A DNA stretch of 64,000 nucleotides from Amaranthus tricolor (lineage: Eukaryota > Streptophyta > Magnoliopsida > Caryophyllales > Amaranthaceae). The translations under genes and the position numbers were made by a program. Every line of letters starts with the position of its first letter. Positions within the stretch are counted from its first letter, which is position 1. Shown here in pieces: positions 25,901-38,851 of this stretch. The notes under the pieces were generated by a model. It was not told the DNA's origin and ran no database searches. It was given only the letters and a program-made list of their open reading frames with translations. The DNA is taken from positions 25,546,647-25,610,646 of the forward strand of contig NC_080057.1 of assembly GCF_026212465.1 (NCBI RefSeq), read 5' to 3'.

Positions 25901-27151
25901 TACGCCCCTTAATACTTTGTCATACGCTTTATTCGGATCAATATAAATCATCGACAAATTCTATTCTTTACCTTGTAGAAGATTCATAGTTACATAACCT
26001 AATTAGTCTCTGATTATGCATCTTCTCATGCTAACTATCACCCAACCTTCGTACTTTCTTAAGTGACAAATATTCATACATAATCCTACATATTGTGTGC
26101 ATCCTCTAACCACATATGAGATAGTTGCCTAACGACTTCATACCCTATGTACACAAATATCCCTCATCAGAATATAAGGGAGGAATTGAGCCTTAAGTAG
26201 CTAAATTCCTTTTTATGTAGCATTATTATCCACTCTTAACATGACACTCATTTGTATACTGGGAAACAACACAAATTATCCTGCATAAGAACCAAAGCTC
26301 TAGTAATGCAAATCTCCACATGAGTCATCTCAACTTCTCAAGGTAATCCAAGCACTATTTCAAAATTGAGTGTAGTAGTTTGTAACCCATAGTACAAGCA
26401 AACACCATCTGTTTGAATTTAATGAGGAAGACGCAGTGTTTGAGTGAATTTGTCTATTTACTTTGGTTTGCAATTTTTGCTCAAGTCAAATTGTTGCTTG
26501 ATGATGTTGTAAGCCCTGTTGAGTTATTTATTCAAATACTTCTATGTTCATCAAATATTCTTTTTCTTAGTCCCTTGATTGATTTCACAACAATGAGACA
26601 GAATATACTTCCTACAAGTTACCAAGGGACTAAACTACAGTGAGAAACTCATCTCTGGCAAATCAACAAGAACAAAATACTTGGACAAGCATAAAGGGAG
26701 TAGGAACTAGGAAGGTTAACCCTCTTCCCCCTTTCTGGGTATCAAAAAGGTTGCCAGACATATTTTCTCCTCCAAAGAATCCCAGTTCTTAACTCCCCTT
26801 CAAATGCATAAAGAATATCAAGAAAAAAACATAAAATTTAGAATAATATCAAGAAAAGATTCAAGCCACAATTATCTAATCCAAGTTCCGCTGCACCAAT
26901 CAATAACTGAATAAAAAAATTAAAATATCAAAAAAGATTCAAGAATCGACTAGATATAAGCAACCTTTAGAATTATAATACTGATTCTCAATGTCCACAT
27001 CCTGCTCATCTCCATCGTCGTCCGAGTACTCAAATCCGTAATCTTCCATATCAGCATCTGCAACTCAATAAATCAATGAGTTAAAACAAAAGAAAATATC
27101 ACTTGAACAGCAAGAAATCAAAATCGAGAAATTATCCTCACCGGAACCCAT
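19997..27151 (-). CDS. CSN2: COP9 signalosome complex subunit 2
   Basis: CSN2 (Arabidopsis FUS12) is a PCI-domain scaffold subunit of the COP9 signalosome, which removes NEDD8/RUB1 from cullins and so controls cullin-RING ubiquitin ligases, including light signalling in seedlings. Twelve exons, high to low: 27142-27151, 26965-27057, 24270-24348, 23586-23826, 23423-23497, 23206-23340, 22178-22365, 21530-21598, 21357-21447, 21138-21272, 20177-20289, 19997-20087. All are GT-AG and total 440 codons, so 439 aa, the usual plant length. Landmarks: acidic N-terminus [18 protein letters not shown], helical repeats ([41 protein letters not shown]), and the C-terminal PCI region ([40 protein letters not shown]). 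Exon 1 has only 10 coding bases (ATG plus 7). Intron 2 (24349-26964) is large and holds a LINE fossil. The gene looks intact. Confidence 0.97.
25800..26160 (-). mobile_element. LINE (L1-type) reverse transcriptase fossil in CSN2 intron 2
   Basis: On the minus strand near 25935-25990 the frame reads [19 protein letters not shown], close to the plant L1 motif FIDLEKAYDRV of reverse transcriptase. Upstream (about 26120-26150), [12 protein letters not shown] resembles the IKLLSHTMKLWERV block. The frame is broken by stops, the element is truncated at both sides, and its borders are approximate. It lies in the same orientation as CSN2. Confidence 0.55.
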
Positions 27152-28857
27152 GTCGATTTAAATAATCAAACTACGAAATCACCGGTTGTTGTTTACAGTT
27201 GAGATTCGAGATTAGGGTTCATCCACCAAATTGATGAAGAATTAACGAAAACCCTGGAGAAATGTTAAGAGCTGGAGAAAAAAAATAAAGGAAAAAGAAA
27301 GTATTCTTACGCCTAGGCTATCGTCATTAGTATTGATTTATTCGTTTTAATATATATTTAATTAATATATAATTTTTTAAAATTTTTAAGTATAGATGAT
27401 TAAAGAAATTAGAATTAAAATTATGCATTGATTATTTAAATTAAGAAGAGAGTAATTAATAGGATATTACTTCTCTTACTTAATTTCGTAGAAAGTGAAT
27501 AACTTTTCTATCTTCTTCAGTTTTCATAATTTTTTAAATAATGTAAGTTTTTTCACCTAAATAATATAAAGTGAGTAGAATAGAAGAGTATACTATTTGG
27601 TTAATCATGAGTTATCAATTGACATACTTCATGTTGCAATTACTAAAGATAGCATGGTTACTAAACTCTTACGCTTAATAAGAATTTCTTTTTTTTTTTG
27701 GTATTCTCATTTTTCGTTTTCATGAAATAATCTTTAATCATATAAACTCTAAATATCACTAAAATTTCAATGACCCTAAAATTAATTGACTTAGTTGATA
27801 AAAAAAATTAATTTCATATTAGAAAGTTGTGAAATCAATGTTCCCTTTTTATGCAAAAACAACAATACTGATGTAATTTATTAAAATTTCAATCGCTAGT
27901 CTAAATGTTTAGAGTGATAACCTAACTTTTTAAACAATTTGAGTTGTCCCTACTTAAAATTTATACCCACTCCCTTTATCCCACTATTATGTTTCACTCT
28001 CTTATCTGAGCTATTATATAAATTTCACTTCCCTTTTATAGAAAAGAAATCAATCTAAGTACATTCCTTTTTAGTTATTTTGTATTTTCATCAATATTTT
28101 ATCAGTTTATAAAACCACACAAATCCAACTTTTTCATCATTTGTTTTTATCAATATATTATATTATATTATATTTAATAAAAAGACCTACAATTGCATGA
28201 AAAAAAATATGCAAAATAAATGTAATCAAGATTGTATTTATCTCAACGTATAAGTGCAAAAAGAACCGTAAAGATGTCGTTTAAGAATGGCAAAAGCATG
28301 TACTTGCTTATCGAAACTAGCCCTTTCATACCTTTAGCCTACTCTATCAATGTTGCTTACTACTTGAGGCAATAAATCGTGAGATCACCTCAGCAAAACC
28401 AATTATAAACGCAAAAGGCTGAGAATTAGATCTTATCTCAGTTAGAGCAAGTATCACTTTCTCCCGATAAGATCATGAGTTAGATTTTCACATAGCCCTT
28501 CCCTACCCTCAGCCTATCCTGTAATATAAAAAAACGCATGCCTGTCTCTGCTATGCTCAACATTCTGAAACTTTGACTCAAACAAAATAAAACCACACCA
28601 AAACACATCTTACAAATGATAATGTTAAGTTGGACAACATGAGCCTATTCTTCAAGAAACTAGCAAGTTCAATAACAATAACAATAACACATCAATATGG
28701 ATCAAAAGATAGCATTTGACAGTGATGTCTACAGCATTTCTACAAGCTAAGAGCTAAATCTAACCCCGGTAACACACTCAACAAGAATCAGAGCATCACA
28801 ATACACGTGCATAGATCCATAAAAGAAAACTTTAGGCGTCACGAATGCACAAGCTCA
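27152..28857. other. CSN2 promoter and HD2 gene 3' flank
   Basis: AT-rich intergenic DNA, 1.7 kb. No coding sequence is recognised. The first 100-200 bases should hold the CSN2 5' UTR and promoter (minus strand). Confidence 0.5.
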
Positions 28858-31800
28858 TCAGCCACCATGCTTAGCCTTCGAGTGAGACTGCACAGCTTGT
28901 TCAGAGCCAAAGGACCTGACACAAAAATCTTGTCATGTTAGCATCAAGTCGATCAACTTCAGGGAAGTATCACGTATTCATTGACAAGTAAACGAAAAGA
29001 GTAAACAATCCCCACTTGTTGCAAGAAGAGCAAGTGAATGCTTTCGAGGGAGTCTGCTTGTTAGTCTTGTCAGCATTAGCAGGTGTTTTTCCAGCATGTT
29101 TTGCGGGATGTGGCGTTGCAACATGACCGCTAACCTTCTTACCCTCTGTTATGCACACAGTATAAGTTAGCAAAACTACAATTCAGGTGGAATCATGCAT
29201 TGATTCCAGAAAAGAGCTCCTACTCCACGAGCTGTAAGAGCTTTCACATGAAATGCCCGACTTACCACAGTCCACACAAATACTCTAATGCGTTAGAATA
29301 CATGACTGACAAGTTTATCGAATATTCTATGTCACCTGGATTTGAGTACAAATGTCTAGAATGAAGACATACATATCCAAGAGCCCAACTCCTCAAAGCT
29401 CAAAGTTTTAAAACATGGCAACTCGATATATTCTGTGGACTACATCTATGCCATACAGAAAAAGGGAAACGAAAAAGAAAAAATGAAGAAACCTACCTGA
29501 AATTGCGATGTGTGAAAAAGGAAAAATTAAATCAATAGAATCAACAACAATATTCCATTACCCAATTCCACTAAGTGGCTTCCGCCTAAGCAAGGATGTC
29601 ATTCAATTTCTAAAATTAATTCTTTATTTCAAAAAATATGTTAAAGAGGGTCAAATGGTTTGGAATTTGGATAACTTAAGAAGAGATATTAGAAGGTCAC
29701 TTTGTTGTTCCAAAGATCATGGCTCATACGAAGGAACTTGGGAGCGTATGGAAAGGAAGAAGTAGATGAGAGAAAGGCAATTCATAACCCCATTTCCTTT
29801 AGTGAGCTGGGACTTGAAAATTCCCATAAACCATTCTACACATTGGCCAAGTGTTGACCACAGTTGACCAACATTGCACAACCCTTGCCGCCAACCTCAC
29901 AATGATCCATAATCCTAGCACCATAGGCCACTATTTACATCTCTCAATTAAACAAACTCACACCCTCGTGACCTCGTACTCACAATCGTAGGCTACAAAC
30001 CTACAGTTGTCCCACTACATACCACATACCATGCCATTGCCATCAACATCCACCGATGTCACTGCCTCAACAACTTGGAAACCCACAACACCATCTACAA
30101 TTGAAATGAAAACTGAAATCAATGATGACCACTCAATCGAAAGACAAAACCTAACAAACACCTAATTGAAGTTCCATTGGGTTCTCAATATTAGGATAAA
30201 GGGGAAAAAGCCTTCACGAGGTTTCGTTGCGACATTCGAGTGAGATAATACATTTATAAAAACAGAAAAATTCCAAAATCAATTTTGTTCATTAAAATTC
30301 AGTTTTGAACTTATAAGAAAAACCACTTTCATTAATAATACTTCACCAACATTTTAAAACAAGTGAAAGAATAGGATGTCTCACCATTCTCTTCCCTATC
30401 TACAAAAGTAGTACAAAGATGACTCAACGGAACCAAAAATGGTTACGCTAAGTTAACAAATTGATGCTTCCAAACCAAAGCTCCACCAATATCTATTCAA
30501 TTAGAAGTTGTGAAACATCAAAGAGAAAACCAATGAACGAATCCAGCAAAGAAAATAATTCGACTCGCTTAACCGGTAGATTTCATCTGCATTTAACTGA
30601 TCAAGAGATTTAACTCAACTCTAGATCTAAAGTTGTGCTTCTTATTTATGTGGAGTTGCGGCTTCTGTTTTCAATAATGGTCAATCGGCAACAACCTATT
30701 ATGTGGGTTAGGTGACGTACATACATGTAATCCTCCAAACCCTGCCTAGGCACTTATGGACATTTGAGAAATGAAATGTTGTGTAGATCTTAAAAATCAA
30801 CTCATCTATCGTTACGTAAAGCCAACATTGCATATAAATTAAGATTGTGTATTAAAGTTATCAATATGGATTTCTAGGTTCTTTCACTTACACCAAATTT
30901 ATCCTATATTTCAATAAAATAAAATTGTGAACTCAATCCAAACCATGTCATGTCAATAAGATCAATCAACTATTTTTTTCAGCAGCTATACTTAGTAAGC
31001 CTATGCAGTAGTTGAATACTCAAATATAAAAAGGAAAGTAGGAAACATTATGATACAATAGAGCACAATAGACTCAATAAAACAAATAGGGAAATCTCAA
31101 CACTAAAATCAAGTAAAGACAGAATATATGCACTAAGTTGCTTTTCACCACCACCACCACCACCACCACCCGCCCCTCTTCGCCCCAATTTTTAAAGATC
31201 GGCATAGCCGTAGAATATGATTATCAGACACACATACATACCAGCTTTCTCTTGAGGAGTAGAAAACTTTGCCTTCTTTTCAGGAACAGGGGTCTTTGAT
31301 GTAGATCCTACAGGTCTCTTTTTGACTCGTACCACCTGAAACAGGGCATCCAATAAGAATCACATTCCAAAAACTTCATAACAATATATTTCTATTAAAA
31401 CATTCAGCAAAGAGCAGCATTACCTTTGTTGGTGTCTCCTCACCACTGTCCTCTTCCTCGTCATCTTCATCTTCATCTTCATCTTCATCTTCATCTTCAT
31501 CTTCATCTTCATCTTCACTTCCAGCATCATGAATCTCCATGCCCTACAATAAAAGAGATCATCCAATAAAATCGACACTTAAACTTTTGCATTGGCCAAA
31601 TGGTCATTATCTTAATAAAAGCTCTTCAAATTGATTGCTGCTCTTCGTGAATAATATGCATCATTTATTATTAATATTTGATAAATGCATTAGCAGAATA
31701 AAAACAAGAATAAGATACTTTACAAAGAATACCTTAAAAAGTTGGCTACTGCCATAGAACTGTAGAGGACTATTTTAATCAAATGTCCCATTTGGTTATG

Positions 31801-34410
31801 CATACTTGCTACTGCTATTTCAATCCTACATATCTCTAATTGTGCTTGGTTAACAATTGTAATAAGTTTATATTAATAATATTTACATTGAGACGAATCA
31901 AACAAAATCTCAATTGACTACATTTTAACTTAAAGATTGAGAATAAAATACAAACTAAGAGTGATTGGTTAATAGTGCCAAAAAACAAATGGGACATTTG
32001 ATTAGAATAGGAGGGGGTATAACATACAATTTTCGCGAAACAAACATTAAAGAGTAACAACACGGTGTTTGTATTACTCTATTTAAATTATGTTTTGGTG
32101 CAGGCTTAAGGTCCAAAAACCTTTTAAATTTTTTTGAGTATCAATCATCATCCTGGACTTGCAAACTAAAGTTGATCAGTTGCCCATTAACGTAACAAAA
32201 TATATGAGAACTTGCAAAATAATTCAAAAAAAAAAAAAAGAAAACGATTACCTCTCCATCCTCATCATCGTCATCATCGTCCTCATTGTCATCTTCATCA
32301 TCCTCGGATTCATCGTCCTCTAAGTTCTTCTTGGCATCTTTTCCAGGTTCCACGATCTTCACCTTCGACTTGCTTTCAGCCTTTTCGGGTCTCACTACAG
32401 AATTGGCCACGGAACTAGAAGGCTTTACATCTTTGTCTTCAGGCTTCCCTGAGAGATTCAGAAGAATCCGATTATAAAATATAATGGGTGAACTTAAAAT
32501 ATATTTTAGAAGTTTCCACCTTTAACTAATCTTCTAAAAAATATCAGAACTTTCACCTAACTAAGAAAAATCCCTCCTATTGTTTCATTTTCAAATGGAT
32601 ACCATCTAACATTAAAACTACAATCAACAGATGAAAGGGGGATTTTTCTTTTTAGACGAGCTGACAATCAGGTAAAGTTGAAACTTTTAAAACTAATTTT
32701 CCTATATTACCACTGTTCAAGCTATCAATTGGTACAAGCTCCTCATCGTCATCTGAAAAAAAAAACGTAAGACAAAAATGAATAAAAAGCATAAAAAATC
32801 ATACTACAAGGAAATGCTTACCTGTTTCATCCTCATCAACAGCCGTAAATGACAGAGAAGGTCAAGGAAAAAGAAAACAAGACTAGTAATTGACGGCTAT
32901 TTCATCACAGGTATCAGAACTCATAAGAATTAAAATAGAAAGATTCATGGGAAAGAAATGAAAAAGGAGTCTGATGCTGAACTGTAAAACAGCAAAAGGA
33001 TATGACACTGGATCATCAGCTTTATATCCAGCAAAGTGTACACTTCCTTGCTTCAGATCATGAGACAATTCAAATTCATCTTCAAATACGAGATCGAGAT
33101 TTAAATGAGGCAATCTTTCAAGAGAAAGCATCCCTATAACGAATTTCTGACCATTTATCTGAACATAAACACGGACAAATTCATTTCCTTTGTCCTTCTT
33201 AATCTCCCCAAGACAGGCCTGACAAAAGGTCAAACAAGATATCATGAAAAGATATATAATAGAAAGGAAATAAATTAAACTCATCAAGAATCTATTTTAC
33301 CTGGGAGAGGTGCAAAACCTTCCCTTCACCAGGTTGCACCTTTAAAGACCCTCCATTCTTTATCTCAGCACCTATACATGGAACAATAAAGAAGTGACTT
33401 ACAAGCACAATAAACATAAGGGAGTAGCGTCATAGTACAACTTCTTGGCAACGATCATAAATAATTTGACAACAAACAAACTCCCTCAAAGAATACGTCA
33501 TTGCACTATTTTTCACTCACATCAACTTAGCCAGACATATGCAACTTTTGTTCATCCTAACTCTCATCTATGCGATTTACAACAGACACTAGTATCAGGA
33601 GCCAAGGAATAAAAGAAGTCTAGGTTTCTAGGATAATTACTGTTTGTCGATAGGACTACAGTCCTATATTCTTAACTAGTAAAATGCTTATAGATTACTG
33701 AACCAAAAGCTTCTCAAAAACATTTTTATTTTCTTAAGCATTGGAAAACTTTTCTTATTGAAGGAAACACAGTTAAAACAGCAAACTCCTAAGTGCATAA
33801 CTTAACACAATAACAGACATGAAACTCTACCAAAGAAGCAGGATAATGTAGCAAAAGCAACCTAGAGAGTTTCACAGCTACCATTCACATCACCCACGTT
33901 GTTGCAAATCGCAACTCCTAACGACATATGCATACTCAACTATATATCTCTTAGTAATGCTCCACAAAGCATGAATTGGTGAGTATTTACTCCACACTCT
34001 TGGATTAGATCGGCATTCCAATTAACAACCTCAAAAGCCCACAGTCCGATAATTAAGTTCACCAAAACCCCATATTTTTATTTCCAATTCAAATTTTCAC
34101 CCATGGAGGCTCGGAGCAAGCATTTTTCCCTCATTTCAATAATAAATAAACGCAGATAATCAACAAAATGCGAGATTAGATTATGCACAAAATTAAATTC
34201 AGCAACAGGAAAAATCGAAGAACGAACCCTGATCAAACAAATATATTTATAAAAGTAGACATCTAAGAAAATGGACATATAATCGGAAAATTAATCTGTG
34301 TCAGCTCTAAAAAATCCAATCAAATGCAAGAAAATAAATGTGGAATTCAAATGAAAACATGCAGGTGAAAAAATAAGAGAAAAATAAATAAATTTACCCC
34401 AGAATTCCAT
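28858..34410 (-). CDS. HDT: HD2-type (plant-specific) histone deacetylase
   Basis: HD2 proteins are nucleolar, nucleoplasmin-fold proteins found in plants and linked to histone deacetylation, rDNA silencing and stress responses. Ten exons, high to low: 34398-34410, 33301-33371, 33004-33218, 32822-32844, 32711-32752, 32252-32448, 31424-31543, 31242-31335, 29016-29145, 28858-28915. They join to 320 aa. The start is the ATG giving the conserved MEFWG; a second ATG lies one codon upstream (34413). The nucleoplasmin-like domain spans about 1-95 (LHLSQACLGEIKKDKGNEFV, VFEDEFELSHDLKQGSVHFA). Long Asp/Glu runs follow (about 165-215), then Lys-rich linkers and a C-terminal C2H2 finger (C297, C300, H313, H318). 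The intron after exon 3 is U12-type AT-AC and the frame requires it. The paralogue number (HDT1-4) cannot be fixed from sequence alone. Confidence 0.95.
31146..31170. repeat. (CAC)n trinucleotide repeat
   Basis: Eight or so CAC units in the large intron of the HD2 gene. Confidence 0.95.
31461..31517 (-). repeat. Coding (GATGAA)n hexanucleotide repeat in HD2 exon 7
   Basis: A run of TCTTCA units on the plus strand encodes an alternating Asp-Glu tract in the acidic region of the HD2 protein. The pure 6-bp period makes it prone to length change in steps of two residues. Confidence 0.93.
32845..33003 (-). other. U12-type AT-AC spliceosomal intron in the HD2 gene
   Basis: On the gene strand the intron opens ATATCCTTTT (33003 downward), an exact fit to the U12 donor consensus. 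TTCCTTGAC at 32861-32869 is an exact fit to the U12 branch-point consensus, with the branch A at 32862, 17 nt from the acceptor AC (32845-32846). Splicing here joins GTG TC to G GCT and keeps frame through all later exons. No AG acceptor exists near the 23-nt exon that would allow an ordinary GT-AG solution including it in full. Confidence 0.9.
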
Positions 34411-34413
34411 CAT

Positions 34414-37400
34414 TGTTTCTCGAGTAGGCCACTGAGTCTTGCGGGGAAGATGATCAATTGATGGAGTGAAGATTACCGATAGAGCAAATGAAAACGGTTA
34501 CTGTGTTCATAGAAAGGTGCGTAAATAAATGCGAAGGAAGAAATTTATTTTAGTTTATTCACAAATTGTTGGAGAACAACTTTAAGTGGATCTGCCCAAT
34601 TATATAGTTATTAAAATATTGTAAGTTTATTTTAAGAATAAGGTAAGAAAACATTTAATATATTGAAAGTAGACATTAAGGATACGGTAAGTAAGCATTA
34701 AGAATAATGTAAAAAGGTATTAAGAATACGGTAAGTAGACATTAATCTTTAATGAGTTGGGTTTGAGATACGTTTCTCAAATAGACGGTCTCTCAAGAGA
34801 CTAACCGTTATTTATTTTGAAACAAATAAATGATTTAAACAAATAAATAATTAAACGGTCAAATTATCTAGTTTCGGTGTGTTGGGTAGTAGATGGCTTA
34901 TTAATTTAATTTTTGTTGATTTATTTTTCATGTTAATAGGTCAAATAGGTTAGAGTTATAAAATTTATTTGGTCTTTTTGATTAATAAAAAATTAATTTT
35001 AAAGTCAAAATTTAGTTTGTGTAGTTTTTTTCTTGACTTTTTGTCTTGTTGAATTATTTTTCTAAGAATAAATAGTCATAATTTTTTCATAAATAACTGA
35101 TTTTTCTAGCTGACTTAAACTTCCAGTCGATCAAATAAATCAACAAAAAAGTAAAAACTCACTTGTGAAACACCCTTCGTGTTGATAAATAAATTAACAC
35201 TTTAAAACATGTTAGTATTATAAATCAACTTAATTTGAACAAGATTCTTTTACCTACATGTTTAAAATCTATTGGTCATACAACTGATAAAATTAAATGG
35301 TTATAATAATCACTTCAATCAACTATCAGTGAACATCAAACATTCTCTATTGTAAAATGAAGATGTCAGCCTAACAATTTATTTTTGTAGTTAAAATAAC
35401 CACTTTGGTTTTATAAGGTCACATTCTCAACAATTGTTATGTAAACCTTCATATTATGTAAAATAGTTATATTTTGGATTATAAATTGCCACAACCTTGT
35501 TTTTTCCTTGCTAAATTATCACTTTGTAGTTTATATATTCACTGTTGGTTTTTAAGCAGATCCTAAAGCCTATAAAACCACTTAAAGTGATTATTATTTA
35601 CTTCTAAAGTAGTTTTTTTAAACAATCAAATTAAGTGTTTGTACATCTAAAGTGTCAATTTTAACATTCAAAACGACGTGTTAAATATTAAATACTAAAG
35701 TGAGTATTTTAAGTATGATTGATCAAGTTTAGAGTTAGGATTTGTGAATTAAGTATTCATCAATCAAAGTTAAGTCAAGGATTTCAAGTAGGTTATTGAA
35801 AAATGAAGCAAAGCTAGGGTTCATCATAAAGTAGAATTGGGGATTTTATATATCTTCATTATAATTTTGAAATTATGGTTCTTATTTATCAATTTGGGTT
35901 ATTGAAATCAAGATTAAGGAGTTGACTGATTCAAGTTATAGCTGTTAATTGGGATATTAAAGAAGGATTCAATTGAAGTTTCTTGTCGGTATTAATTGAT
36001 TAATATTTGGGTATTGTGTTTCAAATGGGTAATTGATTCTAGCATTATTTAGGTAATTAGTTTAAGTATTGAAGTTGGGTTCATTTGAGTTCTCTTTGAG
36101 TTCTAATTTATGTGGTTTAGTATTTTATTTTTGTACTTTTTGTGATTTTGATTCATCTTCAAAGTTTAAGAGAAAAGTTCACTTTTAGTTCTTAAAAATC
36201 AGATTCTGTCCTCTCTGTTCTCGGCTGATTTCGAGCCTCTTCTGGGCGTTTCTGAGTTCTGGTGTCTACATAAGAATTGTAGAGCTTCGACCTTCGAGTC
36301 GCAGTCGCACGGGTACTTGAATCGCCCCCAAATGACGATGTCAGCCTAACAATTTATTTTTGTAGTTAAAATAACCACTTTGGTTTTATAAGGTCACATT
36401 CTCAACAATTGTTATGTAAACCTTCATTTTATGTAAAATAGTTATATTCTGGATTATAAATTGCCACAACCTTGTTTTTTCCTTGCTAAATTATCACTTT
36501 GTAGTTTATATATTCACTGTTGGTTTTTAAGCAGATCCTAAAGCCTATAAAACCACTTAAAGTGATTATTATTTACATCTAAAGTAGTTTTTTTAAACAA
36601 TCAAATTAAACGTTTGTACATCTAAAGTGTCAATTTTAACATTCAAAACGACGTGTTAAATATTAAATACTAAAGTGAGTATTTTAAGTATGATTTTTTA
36701 AAAAAATTAATATAGTTTGCATATTTAGCATAATTTAAAATCGTTCCACGGTAGAAACTTTCTTAAATGATAATTTGTGAAGAAATAATTGGTGTGTTTC
36801 TCATCAATGAAGACAAATATATTCCTATAAGAGTATTGCTTGAGCAATAGGTTCACCAAGCCATTAAATTAAATTATTTTATAAATACTAACTATTTTAA
36901 TTTTGAAACACTATTAAGGTTTTGAAAATTGTTATATGTATCACTTAACGCTATTTTCAACTTTTTGACCATTTCTTTACCAAATATAGATATTTAAAAA
37001 AAATATTTTATATTATTAAATCATTAACAATTACTAAACTGCTAGCAAAATAAGCACGCACTATACCAACTACTAAAACCAAAAAAATTCCTATCAACAA
37101 ATTGTGAACAAGTTTATAACATACTTTATGTTTTCTAATTGTATTCATTGGTCGTGGTTAGAAAAAGAGAATTTAACCTTGAGGCTAGGAATTTTTTTAA
37201 AAATAATACTTAACAAATAATAGTCTGATATAAAATCCGATTCTCACGTCACAACCCACTAATGTAAAAATTATGCATCATTAAATTGCAATATATAAAA
37301 AATTCAAGGAAAAATTACCGTAAATAATACACCCTTTTAACTTTTTTTCTACAATAATATAAACTATTGATTAATCATGAATAATACGACCTTTGAAACA

Positions 37401-38053
37401 TGTTTTCTCACGAGATTCAATTTTACCGATTACCTGTATAACAGGTGATTTCAAAAAAAATTAAATTTAAATTAAAAAAATCTCAACTCCTCCAACGTAG
37501 CTGTGCACCACCGATCCCCACCCTCCACCCTAGTGAACCTTCACTACCAACACTATCACCACCTTAGCACCGGCGACTCCTCCAGCCTAACCCCTGCGCA
37601 ACCATTTATCTCTTCCCTAACCCATTTCCACCTAGAAAATCACAGAAATGGTGGTCCAACTTCTAATGGTGGTCTTTTCGCATAAGATTGTGGATAGGGA
37701 TGTTGTGCTAATTGGAGGGAGGACTGGTAGCTTCCCTTAAGGTCTTCCATCTAGTGGTTGGCGTCTAGGAGACGGAAAGGAGACATTCGTCTGAAAAAGG
37801 AAAATGGGTGGCTCGATCTGGTTTTGTGGGTGGACCGTTCTGGGATGGTGGTTGGTAGTTGGGTGGCTTAGGAATTGAGGGCCAATCCATCCAAGGGAGG
37901 GGAATAGGAGGGGGTGGGTGAGGCGCGCAAGGTAGTGGATGTCGATGAAGGTGATGGTGGCCTGTAGTGGGTGGGTCACCGTGATGGTAGTAATTGAAGT
38001 AGGTGTAATGGTTGATTTTATTTTTTGGTTAATTAAAAATTGGTATTATTATA
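34414..38053. other. Intergenic region between HD2 gene and copia element
   Basis: The first few hundred bases should contain the HD2 promoter. A GAGACGGTCTC fragment lies near 34782 and a tandem duplication occupies 35355-36695. From about 37480 to 37980 the sequence is less AT-rich, with C-rich then G-rich strands, and contains short open frames with no recognised domain. I see no gene. Confidence 0.55.
35355..36695. repeat. Direct repeat of about 366 bp at 975-bp offset, LTR-derived
   Basis: 35355-35720 and 36330-36695 are nearly identical. The 609 bp between them, plus the tail of the first copy, recurs at 43496-44213 in the sterol reductase gene (718 bp matching 35619-36335). The shared part contains GTCGCACGGGTACTTGAATCGCCCCCAAATGA, typical in my experience of plant LTR-retrotransposon non-coding DNA. 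No protein is present. Confidence 0.8.
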
Positions 38054-38567
38054 TGTTGTGCGACAGCGGAAGCAAGGTCGATAAACAATAATGAAACAAT
38101 AAGAAATTCAATGCAAACAATAAGAAAATAACACAAGAGATTTAACGTGGTTCACTATCAATGTGATAGCTACGTCCACCGGCACCGAGAACAAATAATT
38201 TCACTATGATCGCAAATAATTTACAAGATGAATTACAATCACACTTACAAATTATAATGATTCTCTTGTGATCTGTCTTAATTTGTGAATCATGAGATCC
38301 CTAGTACTAACAAGAGGGGGTATATATAATAAAACCATCTTGAAAGACAACTTGGGGTCTAAGTAACCACAAATAACCGACCACAAATAAAGGTAACCGT
38401 CCCGAAAGACATCTCCCGTGAAAGAAAACCGCAATTAGGCGAGCCGTGTAAAAACTACGCGAGCCGCGAAATGGAAACAGAACGACTCCGCACCCCGCGG
38501 AGGTCCTCTTTGACCCACACTCATCTTCTTCAATGGTGCTAGCTAGTTTGAGTCACCATTAACAACA
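38054..38567 (-). repeat. 3' LTR of the copia element
   Basis: 514 bp with TGTTGT...ACAACA ends, adjacent to the polypurine tract. There is no partner LTR in the window, so its age cannot be estimated from LTR divergence. Confidence 0.8.
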
Positions 38568-38851
38568 ATCTCCACCTTGAAGAAAACTCGTGTTCAGCAA
38601 ACGATCTCATCAACACAAAGTGAACATATCTCAAGCCAAAACACGATGTAAAGCTCACGCATAAGCCGTACATTCCGATAAGTCTTCAACCAAGACTCAT
38701 CCCGACAAGTCTCAACCAAGACCTATCACATACTTGTCACCAAGTATAACAACTCATAATGCTCCATCTGCATCACAAGCCCCGGACAAGCTCCACCTTA
38801 AGGCCAACATGCCTACAACAGGAGCTCCCCAACACCGCCCTTAAGGGCCTA

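Noticed and set aside
29508..29765. 85-residue open frame inside an HD2 intron
   Set aside because: Opposite strand to the gene and no domain; probably MITE-like debris.
32883..33003. Reading HD2 exon 3 straight through to a stop
   Set aside because: The extension loses the acidic domain and zinc finger, while the U12 splice restores both in frame.
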